NCBI GenBank assembly: GCA_015521275.1
Contig: WAOJ01000148.1
Coordinates: 1-13,254, forward strand
Reading direction: 5' to 3'
DNA from: Desulfurococcales archaeon
GTDB lineage: Archaea; Thermoproteota; Thermoprotei_A; Sulfolobales; Ignicoccaceae
Length of the DNA: 13,254 bases
Positions 1 to 6,192 of this stretch are shown here, in pieces. The notes beneath the pieces are model-generated. The model did no database searches and was not told where the DNA came from. It was given only the letters and a program-made list of their open reading frames with translations. The stretch's first letter is position 1; each line of letters starts with the position of its first letter. The position numbers and the translations under genes are program-made.

Positions 1-429
1 AGCTTCTCCCCCGCTGCCTATGGGCTTCTTTATGCTCTTCTTAAAGCCTCCTCTGGGTGGATGGAGGCGGAAGAAGGGCTTTATGGCATCTTGCTTGTGG
101 AACACTACCTCACCGTTGAGTATTTTCTCTGCGAGTTCTTCGAAGCTATTTACACCGAACTTCTCTTTTATGTACTCTATGGTGAGCTTCTTGTCTCCGG
201 GCGCTCTTCCTCTAACCTCCAAGAGCTTAGCCAAGATCTCCTTGTTTATTTCTCCCCACGTTATCCAAGCTTGAGCCTTCCTAAGCATGTTCTCTATGCC
301 CGGTAAGTCTGCCGGGTAAAGCGACGCGGAGTACCTCCTCAGAAGCCTCAAGTTCTGGAGGGTCTTCTTCACGTCCGGCGGGGTATCGGGCTCGCCCCTA
401 ATCCTTATTATTAAGTACATCTTCTTCAT
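1..429 (-). CDS. rpl30: 50S ribosomal protein uL30, archaeal type (3' end outside window)
   Basis: Large-subunit ribosomal protein of the spc operon. The frame read back from ATG at 429 gives 143 residues without a stop and runs off the left edge. It starts MKKMYLIIRIRG and carries the archaeal L30 signature LRLLRRYSASLYPADLPG (about residues 27-44), followed by a WITWGE stretch. Archaeal uL30 is about 150-160 residues, so only a short C-terminal piece is missing. The gene begins 14 bases after the uS5 stop, and a GGGGGTGA ribosome-binding site lies in that gap. A second ATG three codons in is a possible alternative start. It is surely co-transcribed with uS5; uL15 and secY would be expected next, outside the window. 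Confidence 0.95.
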   Translation of the reverse strand, partial: MKKMYLIIRIRGEPDTPPDVKKTLQNLRLLRRYSASLYPADLPGIENMLRKAQAWITWGEINKEILAKLLEVRGRAPGDKKLTIEYIKEKFGVNSFEELAEKILNGEVVFHKQDAIKPFFRLHPPRGGFKKSIKKPIGSGGEA

Positions 430-443
430 GACTCTTCACCCCC

Positions 444-1064
444 TTAGACCCAGTCCCAAGGTGCGTAGAACTTGGTTGTCTGCTTTAGCGCGTTTAGGGT
501 TGCCTTGGCGAAGTTGTGGGTGGTCCTAGTTTCGCCCTCGGTGTGAGTCCACACGTCTTGAATTCCGGCGTACTTCAAGACAGTCTTGGCCACGTCACCG
601 GCTACTAGGCCGGTTCCTCTGGGGGCTGGCTTTAGGATTACCTCAACACTTCCGCTCTTACCTCTAACGGTGAAGGGTACGCTGTGTGGCTCACCACAAG
701 TGCACTCCCAGCTTCCACAGCCTCTCCTAACCGGAACTATGTTCAACTTCGCGTTAGTCACAGCCTTTTGAATGGCGAACCTCATTTGCTTGGCCTTGCC
801 CATTCCTAGGCCCACTATACCGTTCATGTTGCCAACAACTACTAGCACCCTGAGCCTCGTTATCCTTCCAGCATCGGTAACCTTCTGAACCAAGCTGACG
901 TTTAGGACTTCGTGCTTCAAGTCGGGGACCAAGTAATCGACTATTTCAGGCTCCAATATCGGTAGGTTCTTTTCGAATAGCTCGTAAATACTCTTTATCT
1001 TCCCCTCCTTAACCATTCTACCTACTCTTGTCCTAGGGACCCATTCTTCCAAGCTCACTGACAT
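444..1064 (-). CDS. rps5: 30S ribosomal protein uS5
   Basis: Small-subunit protein that contributes to decoding accuracy and lies at the mRNA entry side. The 206-residue length fits archaeal S5. The N-terminal double-stranded RNA binding-like part shows [20 protein letters not shown] (about 87-106). The C-terminal part shows [14 protein letters not shown] (about 143-156), the family signature, and the protein ends at YAPWDWV. The start at ATG 1064 is supported by a GGGGGTG site a few bases upstream, inside the 21-base gap after uL18. It lies between uL18 and uL30 as in other archaeal spc operons. Nothing unusual was seen. Confidence 0.97.
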   Translation of the reverse strand: MSVSLEEWVPRTRVGRMVKEGKIKSIYELFEKNLPILEPEIVDYLVPDLKHEVLNVSLVQKVTDAGRITRLRVLVVVGNMNGIVGLGMGKAKQMRFAIQKAVTNAKLNIVPVRRGCGSWECTCGEPHSVPFTVRGKSGSVEVILKPAPRGTGLVAGDVAKTVLKYAGIQDVWTHTEGETRTTHNFAKATLNALKQTTKFYAPWDWV

Positions 1065-1085
1065 CTTTCAACACCCCCGGCGCCT

Positions 1086-1688
1086 TCATTGAGTGGCTTT
1101 ATAGTCTTCGATAATGCGGTTCTTTACCTCCTCGAAGTGTTCTGGGTACTTCTCCGGTTCGAAGCCCTTTTGTAACAACGTCGCAAACCTCTTGCGGTAC
1201 TCTTCTGGATTCTCGGCCTTCAGCTTCTCAGCGTATTGGGCTATGTGTTCACCTTTGATCCTCTCTTCTGAGGGCACTACCTCCTCTCCCACGGGCACTT
1301 CCAAACCCACGTCGTTCGCAGCCTTTATGGCTGCAAATACCCTAGCGCCCTTTGTAGCCTTGTGAAGGCCTATGTCTGGAGCAGCGTACTCTATCCCGGC
1401 CTTCTTCGCTCTTAGAGCGGCTAACAAGCCGGTCAAGTAGACGGCGGGCAACGAGTTACCGGAGCCCTTCCAGCCGTACTTCTTCTCCAGCTCTCTGGAG
1501 TGTGCGGCTGCCACTACCTTATCTCCCTCCGGCGCGAACTGGATCACTTGGACCCAGACGTACTTGTTGGTCTTCCTAACCACGAATCTGGGGTGTTTGC
1601 TCAGTACCATCCTGTACCTCTTATGGTAGTTGGTCTTACCTTCCCTCCTTCTCCTCCTCGGAACCTTATACCTAGGTCCGTGCGCCAC
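1086..1688 (-). CDS. rpl18: 50S ribosomal protein uL18
   Basis: 5S rRNA-binding protein of the large subunit. The 200-residue product begins [19 protein letters not shown] and contains the [12 protein letters not shown] and [16 protein letters not shown] stretches of archaeal and eukaryotic L18/L5. It also has [21 protein letters not shown] in the middle, and a charged C-terminal extension typical of the archaeal form. The start is GTG at 1688, one base after the eL19 stop (TGA at 1692-1690). Its ribosome-binding site is a repeated GGTGAGGTGA inside the end of eL19, so translation is probably coupled. It is part of the spc operon tail. Confidence 0.97.
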   Translation of the reverse strand: MAHGPRYKVPRRRRREGKTNYHKRYRMVLSKHPRFVVRKTNKYVWVQVIQFAPEGDKVVAAAHSRELEKKYGWKGSGNSLPAVYLTGLLAALRAKKAGIEYAAPDIGLHKATKGARVFAAIKAANDVGLEVPVGEEVVPSEERIKGEHIAQYAEKLKAENPEEYRKRFATLLQKGFEPEKYPEHFEEVKNRIIEDYKATQ

Positions 1689-1689
1689 C

Positions 1690-2145
1690 TCACCTCACCT
1701 CAATACCATACCTCTCCTTCAAGTGCATCTTAAGGGAGCTCAAGCTATCGAACATTCCGCCCTTGGCCTTCATGTACAGTTCTCTGTACGTCTTCCTATC
1801 TATTATATCGTGATCCCTCAAGTACCTCAAGAATCTCCTTATCTTCCTTATCCTGTACATCCATGCCTCCTTGGGGTCTTGCCTAGCGGTGGCTTTGCCC
1901 TTCCTCTTCCCGTAGCCCCTCCTCCTTCCCTTCTTCCTTTGTTCATGCCTCACTTTCCACCTAGCTCTGGAATTACCCTTCTCGGGCTCAACCTTTATTA
2001 CTCCCTTCTTTATGAGCTTTCTCACGTCCTCCTTGGAGACGACCTCTCCTACTTCTTCGAGCTTCCTATGGTCAATCCATATTCTGCTCTCCCCTACGCC
2101 GAGGACCTCCGCCGCGAGCTTGGCGACCTTGTCGGCCCTCATCAC
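1690..2145 (-). CDS. rpl19e: 50S ribosomal protein eL19 (L19e)
   Basis: Archaeal/eukaryotic-specific large-subunit protein, 151 residues, the usual archaeal length. The N-terminal part reads [20 protein letters not shown] (about 6-25). The very basic central helix has [16 protein letters not shown] (about 82-97), followed by [19 protein letters not shown], which is characteristic of L19e. The start ATG at 2145 overlaps the eL32 stop in an ATGA. A strong AAGGAGGTGA site sits eight or so bases upstream, within eL32, so translational coupling is likely. Confidence 0.97.
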   Translation of the reverse strand: MMRADKVAKLAAEVLGVGESRIWIDHRKLEEVGEVVSKEDVRKLIKKGVIKVEPEKGNSRARWKVRHEQRKKGRRRGYGKRKGKATARQDPKEAWMYRIRKIRRFLRYLRDHDIIDRKTYRELYMKAKGGMFDSLSSLKMHLKERYGIEVR

Positions 2146-2591
2146 TTCTTCACCTCCTTAACGTTGGGATTGGCCACCCTTATGCCCAGCTCTTGTGCCT
2201 TTTTAATTATCTCTAGTCTCTTCCTCTTCCCCACAGAACTGGCTATGTATACTATGTGTTTATTCTTATCGACCTTTTCTAAGTCCTTGACGTTGTGGAC
2301 TATTATGGGCTCTAAGCCGCTCGGATGGAGACCTCTAACCTCCTTTGGGGTCCTATAGCCTATCTTGACTATTGGGGGATAGCCTTTCAATTGTAACCTG
2401 CTTTTATTGTCGTTGCCCTTGGGTTTCCTCCACTTGTAGCCCCTCTCCAGCCTCCAGTACCTCCACCAGTGATACCTTATGAACTCCGGTAAGTCGTTCC
2501 TTATCTCAACTGCCTTCTTCATTGCCTTCCTCTTCTTCCTTATTTCTTTGAGTACTTGCTTCCTCTTTTCCATTATCTCGTTCAAGTTCAT
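2142..2591 (-). CDS. rpl32e: 50S ribosomal protein eL32 (L32e)
   Basis: Archaeal/eukaryotic-specific large-subunit protein, 149 residues. The core carries FIRYHWWRYWRLERGYKWRKP (about 37-57), PPIVKIGYRTPKEVRGLHPSG (about 72-92) and the C-terminal HIVYIASSVGKRKRLEIIKKA, which together identify L32e. An N-terminal stretch of about 35 lysine- and arginine-rich residues is somewhat longer than in minimal archaeal forms. The start ATG at 2591 shares one base with the uL6 stop (TAATG), with a near-perfect GGAGGTGAT site just upstream in uL6. Confidence 0.97.
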   Translation of the reverse strand: MNLNEIMEKRKQVLKEIRKKRKAMKKAVEIRNDLPEFIRYHWWRYWRLERGYKWRKPKGNDNKSRLQLKGYPPIVKIGYRTPKEVRGLHPSGLEPIIVHNVKDLEKVDKNKHIVYIASSVGKRKRLEIIKKAQELGIRVANPNVKEVKK

Positions 2592-3151
2592 TATGCCATC
2601 ACCTCCTTCTGGTAAATGTATATACCATCCATGAACACCCTGCGATCGAAGTCCTTTATTTTGGTAGCTTGTTCTATATTAGCAGCCGTCTGAGCTACCT
2701 TTTCGATGTCTATTCCTTCTATGACCAAGTCCCTACCTTGAACCTTCACGGTAACTCCAGGCAAGATCTTGGCTATCCTGGGGGCTTTCTCTCCTATGAA
2801 GTTGTGTATTTCAACTCTGTCTCCAACTATTTTGACGTTTATAGGGAAGTGCGAGAATATGATCTTCATTTTATACCTCCAACCCTTGCTCACTCCGGTT
2901 ATCATGTTCTTTATGTGCGCGGCTACAGTGTTCACCAGAGCCTTCCTCTTCCTGTTCGCGAAGAACGTCTCTACCAGGACAAACTCCTTCCCATCCTTCT
3001 CGAACTTTCTAATCCTGATGCCCTTTGCGTGCGAGAAGTCCCTCTCCAGCTCTCCCTTGGGACCCCTCACTCTGACCTTGGGACCCTCTATCTCGACGGT
3101 CACTCCCTCTGGTATCTCAACGAGTGAGTGGACCCAGACTGCTTTGGCCAT
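2591..3151 (-). CDS. rpl6: 50S ribosomal protein uL6
   Basis: Large-subunit protein near the factor-binding site, 186 residues, made of the two repeated L6 domains. The first domain reads IPEGVTVEIEGPKVRVRGPKG (about 13-33). The second holds INVKIVGDRVEIHNFIGEKAPR (about 104-125) and the VTVKVQGRDLVIEG strand pair. The start is ATG at 3151, with a short leader. In most archaea uS8 directly precedes uL6; here there is a 92-base gap and then aIF1, so uL6 appears to be the first gene of this operon, served by its own TATA-like element at about 3186-3192. Confidence 0.97.
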   Translation of the reverse strand: MAKAVWVHSLVEIPEGVTVEIEGPKVRVRGPKGELERDFSHAKGIRIRKFEKDGKEFVLVETFFANRKRKALVNTVAAHIKNMITGVSKGWRYKMKIIFSHFPINVKIVGDRVEIHNFIGEKAPRIAKILPGVTVKVQGRDLVIEGIDIEKVAQTAANIEQATKIKDFDRRVFMDGIYIYQKEVMA

Positions 3152-3185
3152 AATTCGGTTCCCCGGAGGCGAGGACCAATAGGGG

Positions 3186-3192
3186 ATATTAA
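3186..3192 (-). promoter_or_regulatory. Probable TATA element for the uL6 ribosomal operon
   Basis: Read on the minus strand the 92-base gap upstream of uL6 contains CCCTTAATATCCCC, with TTAATAT centred near 3189. A start site about 25 bases downstream would fall near 3163, giving a leader of about 12 bases before ATG 3151. This matches the short leaders common in Crenarchaeota. It is a pattern judgement only. Confidence 0.45.
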
Positions 3193-3235
3193 GGGATTGT
3201 TCATGTAGCGATTAACAAAGCCTTACTCATAAATC

Positions 3236-3242
3236 AAAAAAA
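3236..3242 (-). terminator. T-run terminator after aIF1
   Basis: The minus strand has seven consecutive T residues one base after the aIF1 stop codon, followed by GATTTATGAG. Archaeal RNA polymerase terminates at T-runs without needing a hairpin, so this probably ends the aIF1 transcript and separates it from the uL6 operon promoter about 45 bases on. Confidence 0.5.
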
Positions 3243-3243
3243 C

Positions 3244-3579
3244 TTAGCCGACGATGACTATGTTCTCCTCGGGGTAACCCATCTCTACCAGCAGCTCCTT
3301 CACCCTATCCCTGTGATCTCCTTGTAGTTCTATCTTGCCGTTCTTCACCGTACCCCCAGTCGCAAGTTTGCTCTTCAGCTTTTTCGCGAGAGCCTTCATC
3401 CTCTCATTATCCAAGTTTAGGCCCTCGATGATGGTTACTTCTCTGCCCCACTTCCTCTTCTCTACCTTTATCTTTATTAGCATCTGGTTCTCCATCATTA
3501 GTTGCTCGCATAGCTCTGGTGGCAAGCCTCCACAAACGGAGGGGTCTAGCGTCCCCATCTTCAGCCCTTCGGTTATCAC
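3244..3579 (-). CDS. Translation initiation factor aIF1 (SUI1 family)
   Basis: Archaeal homologue of eIF1/SUI1, which binds the small subunit and polices start codon choice. The SUI1 core is unmistakable: [12 protein letters not shown], then [20 protein letters not shown] and [18 protein letters not shown] before the terminal IVIVG. Two starts are possible: GTG at 3579 (111 residues) and ATG at 3558 (104 residues). The palindromic TTTTAAAA at 3594-3601 predicts a transcript start near 3570, downstream of the GTG, so ATG 3558 is the better choice. The N-terminal zinc site of the family (as I recall, CxxCGLPxxLCxC) is half lost: [14 protein letters not shown] keeps two cysteines and has an extra glycine. 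In many archaea aIF1 sits between uL29 and the Rpp29/uS17 genes; here it directly precedes uL6. Confidence 0.93.
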   Translation of the reverse strand: MITEGLKMGTLDPSVCGGLPPELCEQLMMENQMLIKIKVEKRKWGREVTIIEGLNLDNERMKALAKKLKSKLATGGTVKNGKIELQGDHRDRVKELLVEMGYPEENIVIVG

Positions 3580-3593
3580 AGGCTAATGTTATC

Positions 3594-3601
3594 TTTTAAA
3601 A
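3594..3601. promoter_or_regulatory. Palindromic TATA element shared by aIF1 and rpoP
   Basis: TTTTAAAA is its own reverse complement and lies between the divergent aIF1 and rpoP genes. Start sites about 25 bases to either side would fall near 3622 (plus) and 3572 (minus). Leaders would then be about 10-13 bases to GTG 3634 (rpoP) and ATG 3558 (aIF1). This makes the outer starts (GTG 3579 on minus, ATG 3586 on plus) unlikely because they would not be transcribed. Confidence 0.45.
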
Positions 3602-3633
3602 TCTTAACGGAATGGGTTCGAAGGGTCTGGAGG

Positions 3634-3798
3634 GTGTCGGCTGAAAAGGAGGTCTTGTACAAATGTGCTAGGTGCGGTCATATAGTAACGAAGAGCGAAC
3701 TAGAAAGCATGGGACTTGGCATAAAGTGCCCCAACTGTTATTATAAGATTTTATATAAGGTAAGAACGTCCGGCAGTGTATGCGTGAAGGCGGTCTAA
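3634..3798 (+). CDS. rpoP: DNA-directed RNA polymerase subunit P (Rpb12-like zinc ribbon)
   Basis: Small zinc-ribbon subunit of archaeal RNA polymerase, equivalent to eukaryotic Rpb12, which stabilises the Rpb3/Rpb10-like subassembly. From GTG 3634 the product is 54 residues. It has VLYKCARCGHIV, then IKCPNCYYKILYKVR, giving two CxxC pairs that bind one zinc, and a basic tail ending VCVKAV. The spacing and the CPxCxYKILYKVR ending match archaeal RpoP (about 45-50 residues). The frame is open back to ATG 3586, but that start lies upstream of the probable TATA element, and the family has no such N-terminal extension; TTG 3655 would also be possible. It diverges from aIF1 and is followed at once by a candidate guide RNA. 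Confidence 0.9.
   Translation: MSAEKEVLYKCARCGHIVTKSELESMGLGIKCPNCYYKILYKVRTSGSVCVKAV
3749..3757 (+). promoter_or_regulatory. TATA-like element inside the 3' end of rpoP
   Basis: TTTTATATAAGG inside the rpoP coding sequence is the best-looking TATA box in this part of the window. A start about 25 bases on would be near 3780, just before the rpoP stop and about 25 bases before the first C-like box of the candidate guide RNA. The bases also encode conserved residues (KILYK), so it may be coincidence. Confidence 0.3.
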
Positions 3799-3803
3799 GC
3801 CGG

Positions 3804-3857
3804 ATGATCGTGTCTTCGATCTCTGAAGGATGATGAGTGTAGCCCGCGAGTGACTCA
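3804..3857 (+). ncRNA. Candidate box C/D guide sRNA
   Basis: The gap after rpoP shows the archaeal C/D arrangement in order. There is a C-like box ATGATCG (3804-3810, two mismatches to RUGAUGA), a 12-base first guide, a perfect D' box CTGA (3823-3826), a 3-base spacer and a perfect C' box ATGATGA (3830-3836). A second guide GTGTAGCCCGCGAG (3837-3850) and a weak D box follow (GTGA at 3850-3853 or CTCA at 3854-3857). The second guide is complementary to CGCGGGCUACAC; GGGCUACAC is highly conserved in 16S rRNA near E. coli position 1220-1230, so 2'-O-methylation there is the predicted job. No rRNA match could be recalled for the first guide. The weak outer boxes and lack of a clear terminal stem limit confidence. 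Confidence 0.45.
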
Positions 3858-3898
3858 AAAAGAAAAAAAAATGTAATGGGAAGGAGGTCGTATGCGAG

Positions 3899-4501
3899 TT
3901 GAGAAGTGCTACCGTTAGGGTTGGTGTCCAGCTCTCGAAACAGTTGGACGCTCAGAGGATGGTAGATTACGCAGCTACCAAAGGTCTGATAACATTTAAG
4001 GTTTACCCTCGCGAGACAGGTTTTGACATAATTTCTCCCGAACCAGGGTTGGTGGTGGTCAGAGGATTCGAGAACGAGGTTGAGTACAAACTCTATATGA
4101 CGAACGACGCATCAACGCTAACCATAATAATGTATTTCAACAAGAGTATAATGCCGGCCAAATACTTGGCAGAAATGTTAGAACTTCTGAGGGCTGGAGG
4201 CGCTTCTGAAAAGGATATCATGGCTTCGGAAGCCTCTGTCGTTGTATATGAGGAAAGGGCACTGCCTACCTTTGCGACTACAAAGAAGGAGTATTTGGGC
4301 GAGGCAAGAGTAAAGGGCTTGACGATATATATTAGTAACGGTATGGTTGTACTAACCCCGATAAATAATAATAGCGATAGGACCATAGTCACTATCATAC
4401 TCAAGGGACCTTGGCCAGACATCAAGAGACGGGTTTTGGTTTTAGACTCCCTAGTCGAGGAAGCCTTTGAGGTGGTTGACGAGTGGAGTTCTCAGAAATA
4501 A
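3899..4501 (+). CDS. Conserved-looking protein of unknown function, 200 residues
   Basis: No family is recognised. The product is soluble, with no signal peptide or membrane segment, and looks like a mixed alpha/beta protein. Strand-like stretches such as GLVVVRGFENEVEYKLYM (about 51-68) and LTIIMYF alternate with a helix YLAEMLELLRAGGASEKDI. A second half ends in VTIILKGPWPDIKRRVLVLD and an acidic tail. The only in-frame start before the body is TTG 3899, with AAGGAGGTCG 10 bases upstream. An out-of-frame ATG at 3892 sits closer to that site but opens only eight codons. It overlaps the next gene by 19 bases and so is probably co-translated with the phosphatase. The long open frame and coupling to a real gene support it as a gene. 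Confidence 0.75.
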   Translation: MRSATVRVGVQLSKQLDAQRMVDYAATKGLITFKVYPRETGFDIISPEPGLVVVRGFENEVEYKLYMTNDASTLTIIMYFNKSIMPAKYLAEMLELLRAGGASEKDIMASEASVVVYEERALPTFATTKKEYLGEARVKGLTIYISNGMVVLTPINNNSDRTIVTIILKGPWPDIKRRVLVLDSLVEEAFEVVDEWSSQK

Positions 4502-5226
4502 AGGTTGTTGCGGCTGACGTCGATGGAACACTGACGGAGGGCATATCCTTCCTTTTGGACATAGACGCGATAAAGGCGTTGAGGGAACTCGAGAAGAACG
4601 GGGTGAAGGTGATACTTGTTTCCGGCAACAGTAGACCAATAACCTTGGCCCTGAAGAGGTACTTGGGTACCACCGCTCCAGTGGTATTCGAGAACGGGTG
4701 TGGAATCTCCGACTTCAACTGGGAAGAGTTGGTCGTAAACGAGGACATGTGTAATAGGAGTAAGGAAGCTGCGGATATGCTCCTTAAAGTGCTAGCGGTT
4801 AAGGGCTGGAGGCCTTCGTGGCAGAACCCTTGGAGGAGGTGCGACTTCGCCTTAAACGCTCCCGGAGGTAAGGTAAGCGAAAGCGACACCAAGAAAGCAA
4901 TTGAGATATTGAAGGAGTTAGGCTTGCTTGACGGAATAGAGGTAATGGCTAGTAGACACGCAATACACGTAATGCCGGAGAAGTGTGGTAAGGGTAAGGG
5001 TGTCGAGAAAGTTGTGGAGAAGCTAGGCTACACCATGAACAACGTCTTGGCTATCGGAGATGCTGAAAATGACATTGACATGATAAAGAAAGCGAGAATA
5101 GGTGTGGCAGTGGCGGACGCTCAGGAGGTATTGAAGAGGGAAGCCGACATTATAGCCCCGGAGCCCGCCGGGAAGGGGTTCGCTTGGGTCGCGAAGAAGA
5201 TTCTAGAGGCGAAGCGCTCGTCATAA
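4483..5226 (+). CDS. HAD-superfamily phosphatase, archaeal phosphoglycolate phosphatase type
   Basis: A 247-residue HAD hydrolase of the Cof/sucrose-phosphate-phosphatase-like archaeal group usually annotated phosphoglycolate phosphatase (2-phosphoglycolate to glycolate). Motif I is AADVDGTLTEG with nucleophile D12 and acid D14, and motif II is LVSGNSRP (S47). A C2-type cap follows between about 80 and 160. Motif III is the lysine in PEKCGKGKGVEKV (K172 or neighbour), and motif IV is AIGDAENDIDM (D193, D197). The start is GTG 4483 with GAGGTGG about 8 bases upstream, overlapping the preceding gene by 19 bases. Exact substrate cannot be told from sequence; other small phosphate esters are possible. 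The end overlaps the DUF6884-like gene by 43 bases if that gene starts at TTG 5184. Confidence 0.88.
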   Translation: MEFSEIKVVAADVDGTLTEGISFLLDIDAIKALRELEKNGVKVILVSGNSRPITLALKRYLGTTAPVVFENGCGISDFNWEELVVNEDMCNRSKEAADMLLKVLAVKGWRPSWQNPWRRCDFALNAPGGKVSESDTKKAIEILKELGLLDGIEVMASRHAIHVMPEKCGKGKGVEKVVEKLGYTMNNVLAIGDAENDIDMIKKARIGVAVADAQEVLKREADIIAPEPAGKGFAWVAKKILEAKRSS

Positions 5227-5756
5227 GCATGTGTAGCAAGAGGAAGGTCCTCGAGAGAGGTCCGGCGAAGTACGTGTATGGAGGAACCCTCATTAAGCTG
5301 GTCTCAAACTTGGTTTTGAAATTAAAGGCCACTTGGCTCATCCTCAGTGCCAAATACGGCTTGATAGGTTCAGATGAGGTAATTGAGAGTTATGACGCTT
5401 ACTTGCCCGAGCTCCCCACTTCAGAGAAGGAACATCTCAAGGAACTTGTTAAGTCCAAATGTAAAGAGTTGAGGGCCAAAGTTATCGTAACCGTTCTGAG
5501 TAAGCATTACGCATCGCTTTTGGACTGTAGCTTGAAGGCAGACGTAGCCATAGTTGTAGGCCACCCACCTCCCAAACTCTCTGCAAAAGAGATCATAAAC
5601 CTTAAACCTAGGGGCATAGGTCAGTATTACAAGGCTTTGAAGGTCCTCGAAGGGTGTGGTGGGAAGCTTGAAGAGTTTGTTCGATGTGTTGAAGAGAGAA
5701 TTGGAAACGGAGACTTTAATTTCGTTGAGCTACAACGAATGGGAGGAAATAAGTAG
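5184..5756 (+). CDS. DUF6884-like protein, CSxRK motif
   Basis: Up to 190 residues. A hydrophobic strand ends in VISMCSKRKVLERGPAKYVYGG (about 13-34). It is followed by WLILSAKYGLIGSDEVIESYDAY (about 51-73), a helix, a VIVTVLSKHYASLL segment and a second Cys-containing helix. The C-S-x-R-K, pA..Y, SAKYGL and YD elements fit DUF6884-type proteins as I remember them; the function is not established. The start TTG 5184 (purine-rich GGGAAGGGG upstream) keeps the whole first strand, whereas ATG 5229 would cut through it. The layout resembles the ArcS-like domain of the radical SAM fusion in this window (PCSxRKPY ... SSPG ... YD), so a related nucleoside- or tRNA-handling role is possible but unproven. 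It overlaps the next gene by up to 101 bases. Confidence 0.7.
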   Translation: MGREEDSRGEALVISMCSKRKVLERGPAKYVYGGTLIKLVSNLVLKLKATWLILSAKYGLIGSDEVIESYDAYLPELPTSEKEHLKELVKSKCKELRAKVIVTVLSKHYASLLDCSLKADVAIVVGHPPPKLSAKEIINLKPRGIGQYYKALKVLEGCGGKLEEFVRCVEERIGNGDFNFVELQRMGGNK

Positions 5757-6192
5757 AGAAATAAGGAACTTTGCAATGCAATGCTCGGAGTCCGTGAATA
5801 GAGAGGCTTGCGACAAGAGGTTGGAAGTGTATAAGGACTTATTCAAGGACTTCATAAAGTATAGGCTGTACAAGTCTCTAAAGTATGAGAACGTCCCAGA
5901 GGACAGCATCGACGCACCCTTCTTAAAAGTAATAGTTAACCTGGTGAAGTCTATGGCTAAGACGTTGGATGAGGTAATAGCCGACGAAAAGGGGAACGTG
6001 TTGGTAGTGGTTAAGAAGAGGATAGAGATAAAGGGAGTCGTGGTTAACCCAGGAGAGGCCGTACTGATGAACTTCATAGAGGCAGTAACGTTGAACGCAT
6101 TGGGATACGTGGATATGTTGAGGATACCCGTAGAGGGCGCGAAGGAGTACGAGTGGTTTAAGACCTCACACCTCCGAGCATCGCATCAATGA
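5656..6192 (+). CDS. Probable GINS complex subunit (Gins15/Gins51-like)
   Basis: GINS joins MCM and GAN/Cdc45 in the archaeal replicative helicase. This 178-residue product has the size and layout of an archaeal GINS subunit with an N-terminal helical A domain. That domain runs from LFDVLKRELETETLISLSYNEW through the helix KDLFKDFIKYRLYKSLKYE to about residue 108. A small beta-rich B domain follows at about 114-157 (LVVVKKRIEIKGVVVNPGEA, then NALGYVDML). A-before-B order indicates the Gins15/Gins51 type rather than Gins23. Identification rests on pattern and is not certain. Starts at GTG 5656, GTG 5659, TTG 5668 or TTG 5677 are all possible; the last fits the family best and would reduce the overlap with the preceding gene. 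The 3' end overlaps the Hel308 gene by 35 bases in convergent orientation. Confidence 0.65.
   Translation: MVGSLKSLFDVLKRELETETLISLSYNEWEEISREIRNFAMQCSESVNREACDKRLEVYKDLFKDFIKYRLYKSLKYENVPEDSIDAPFLKVIVNLVKSMAKTLDEVIADEKGNVLVVVKKRIEIKGVVVNPGEAVLMNFIEAVTLNALGYVDMLRIPVEGAKEYEWFKTSHLRASHQ

Noticed and set aside
1630..2358. 242-codon plus-strand open frame antisense to eL19 and eL32
   Set aside because: Low-complexity Pro/Leu/Ser-rich translation, complement of lysine/arginine-rich ribosomal genes; no start signal or family.
2669..3127. 152-codon plus-strand open frame antisense to uL6
   Set aside because: Entirely inside the uL6 gene on the other strand, and the translation matches nothing.
3857..3871. 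A-rich run as a T-run terminator on the minus strand
   Set aside because: No minus-strand gene ends here; the run lies between plus-strand genes.
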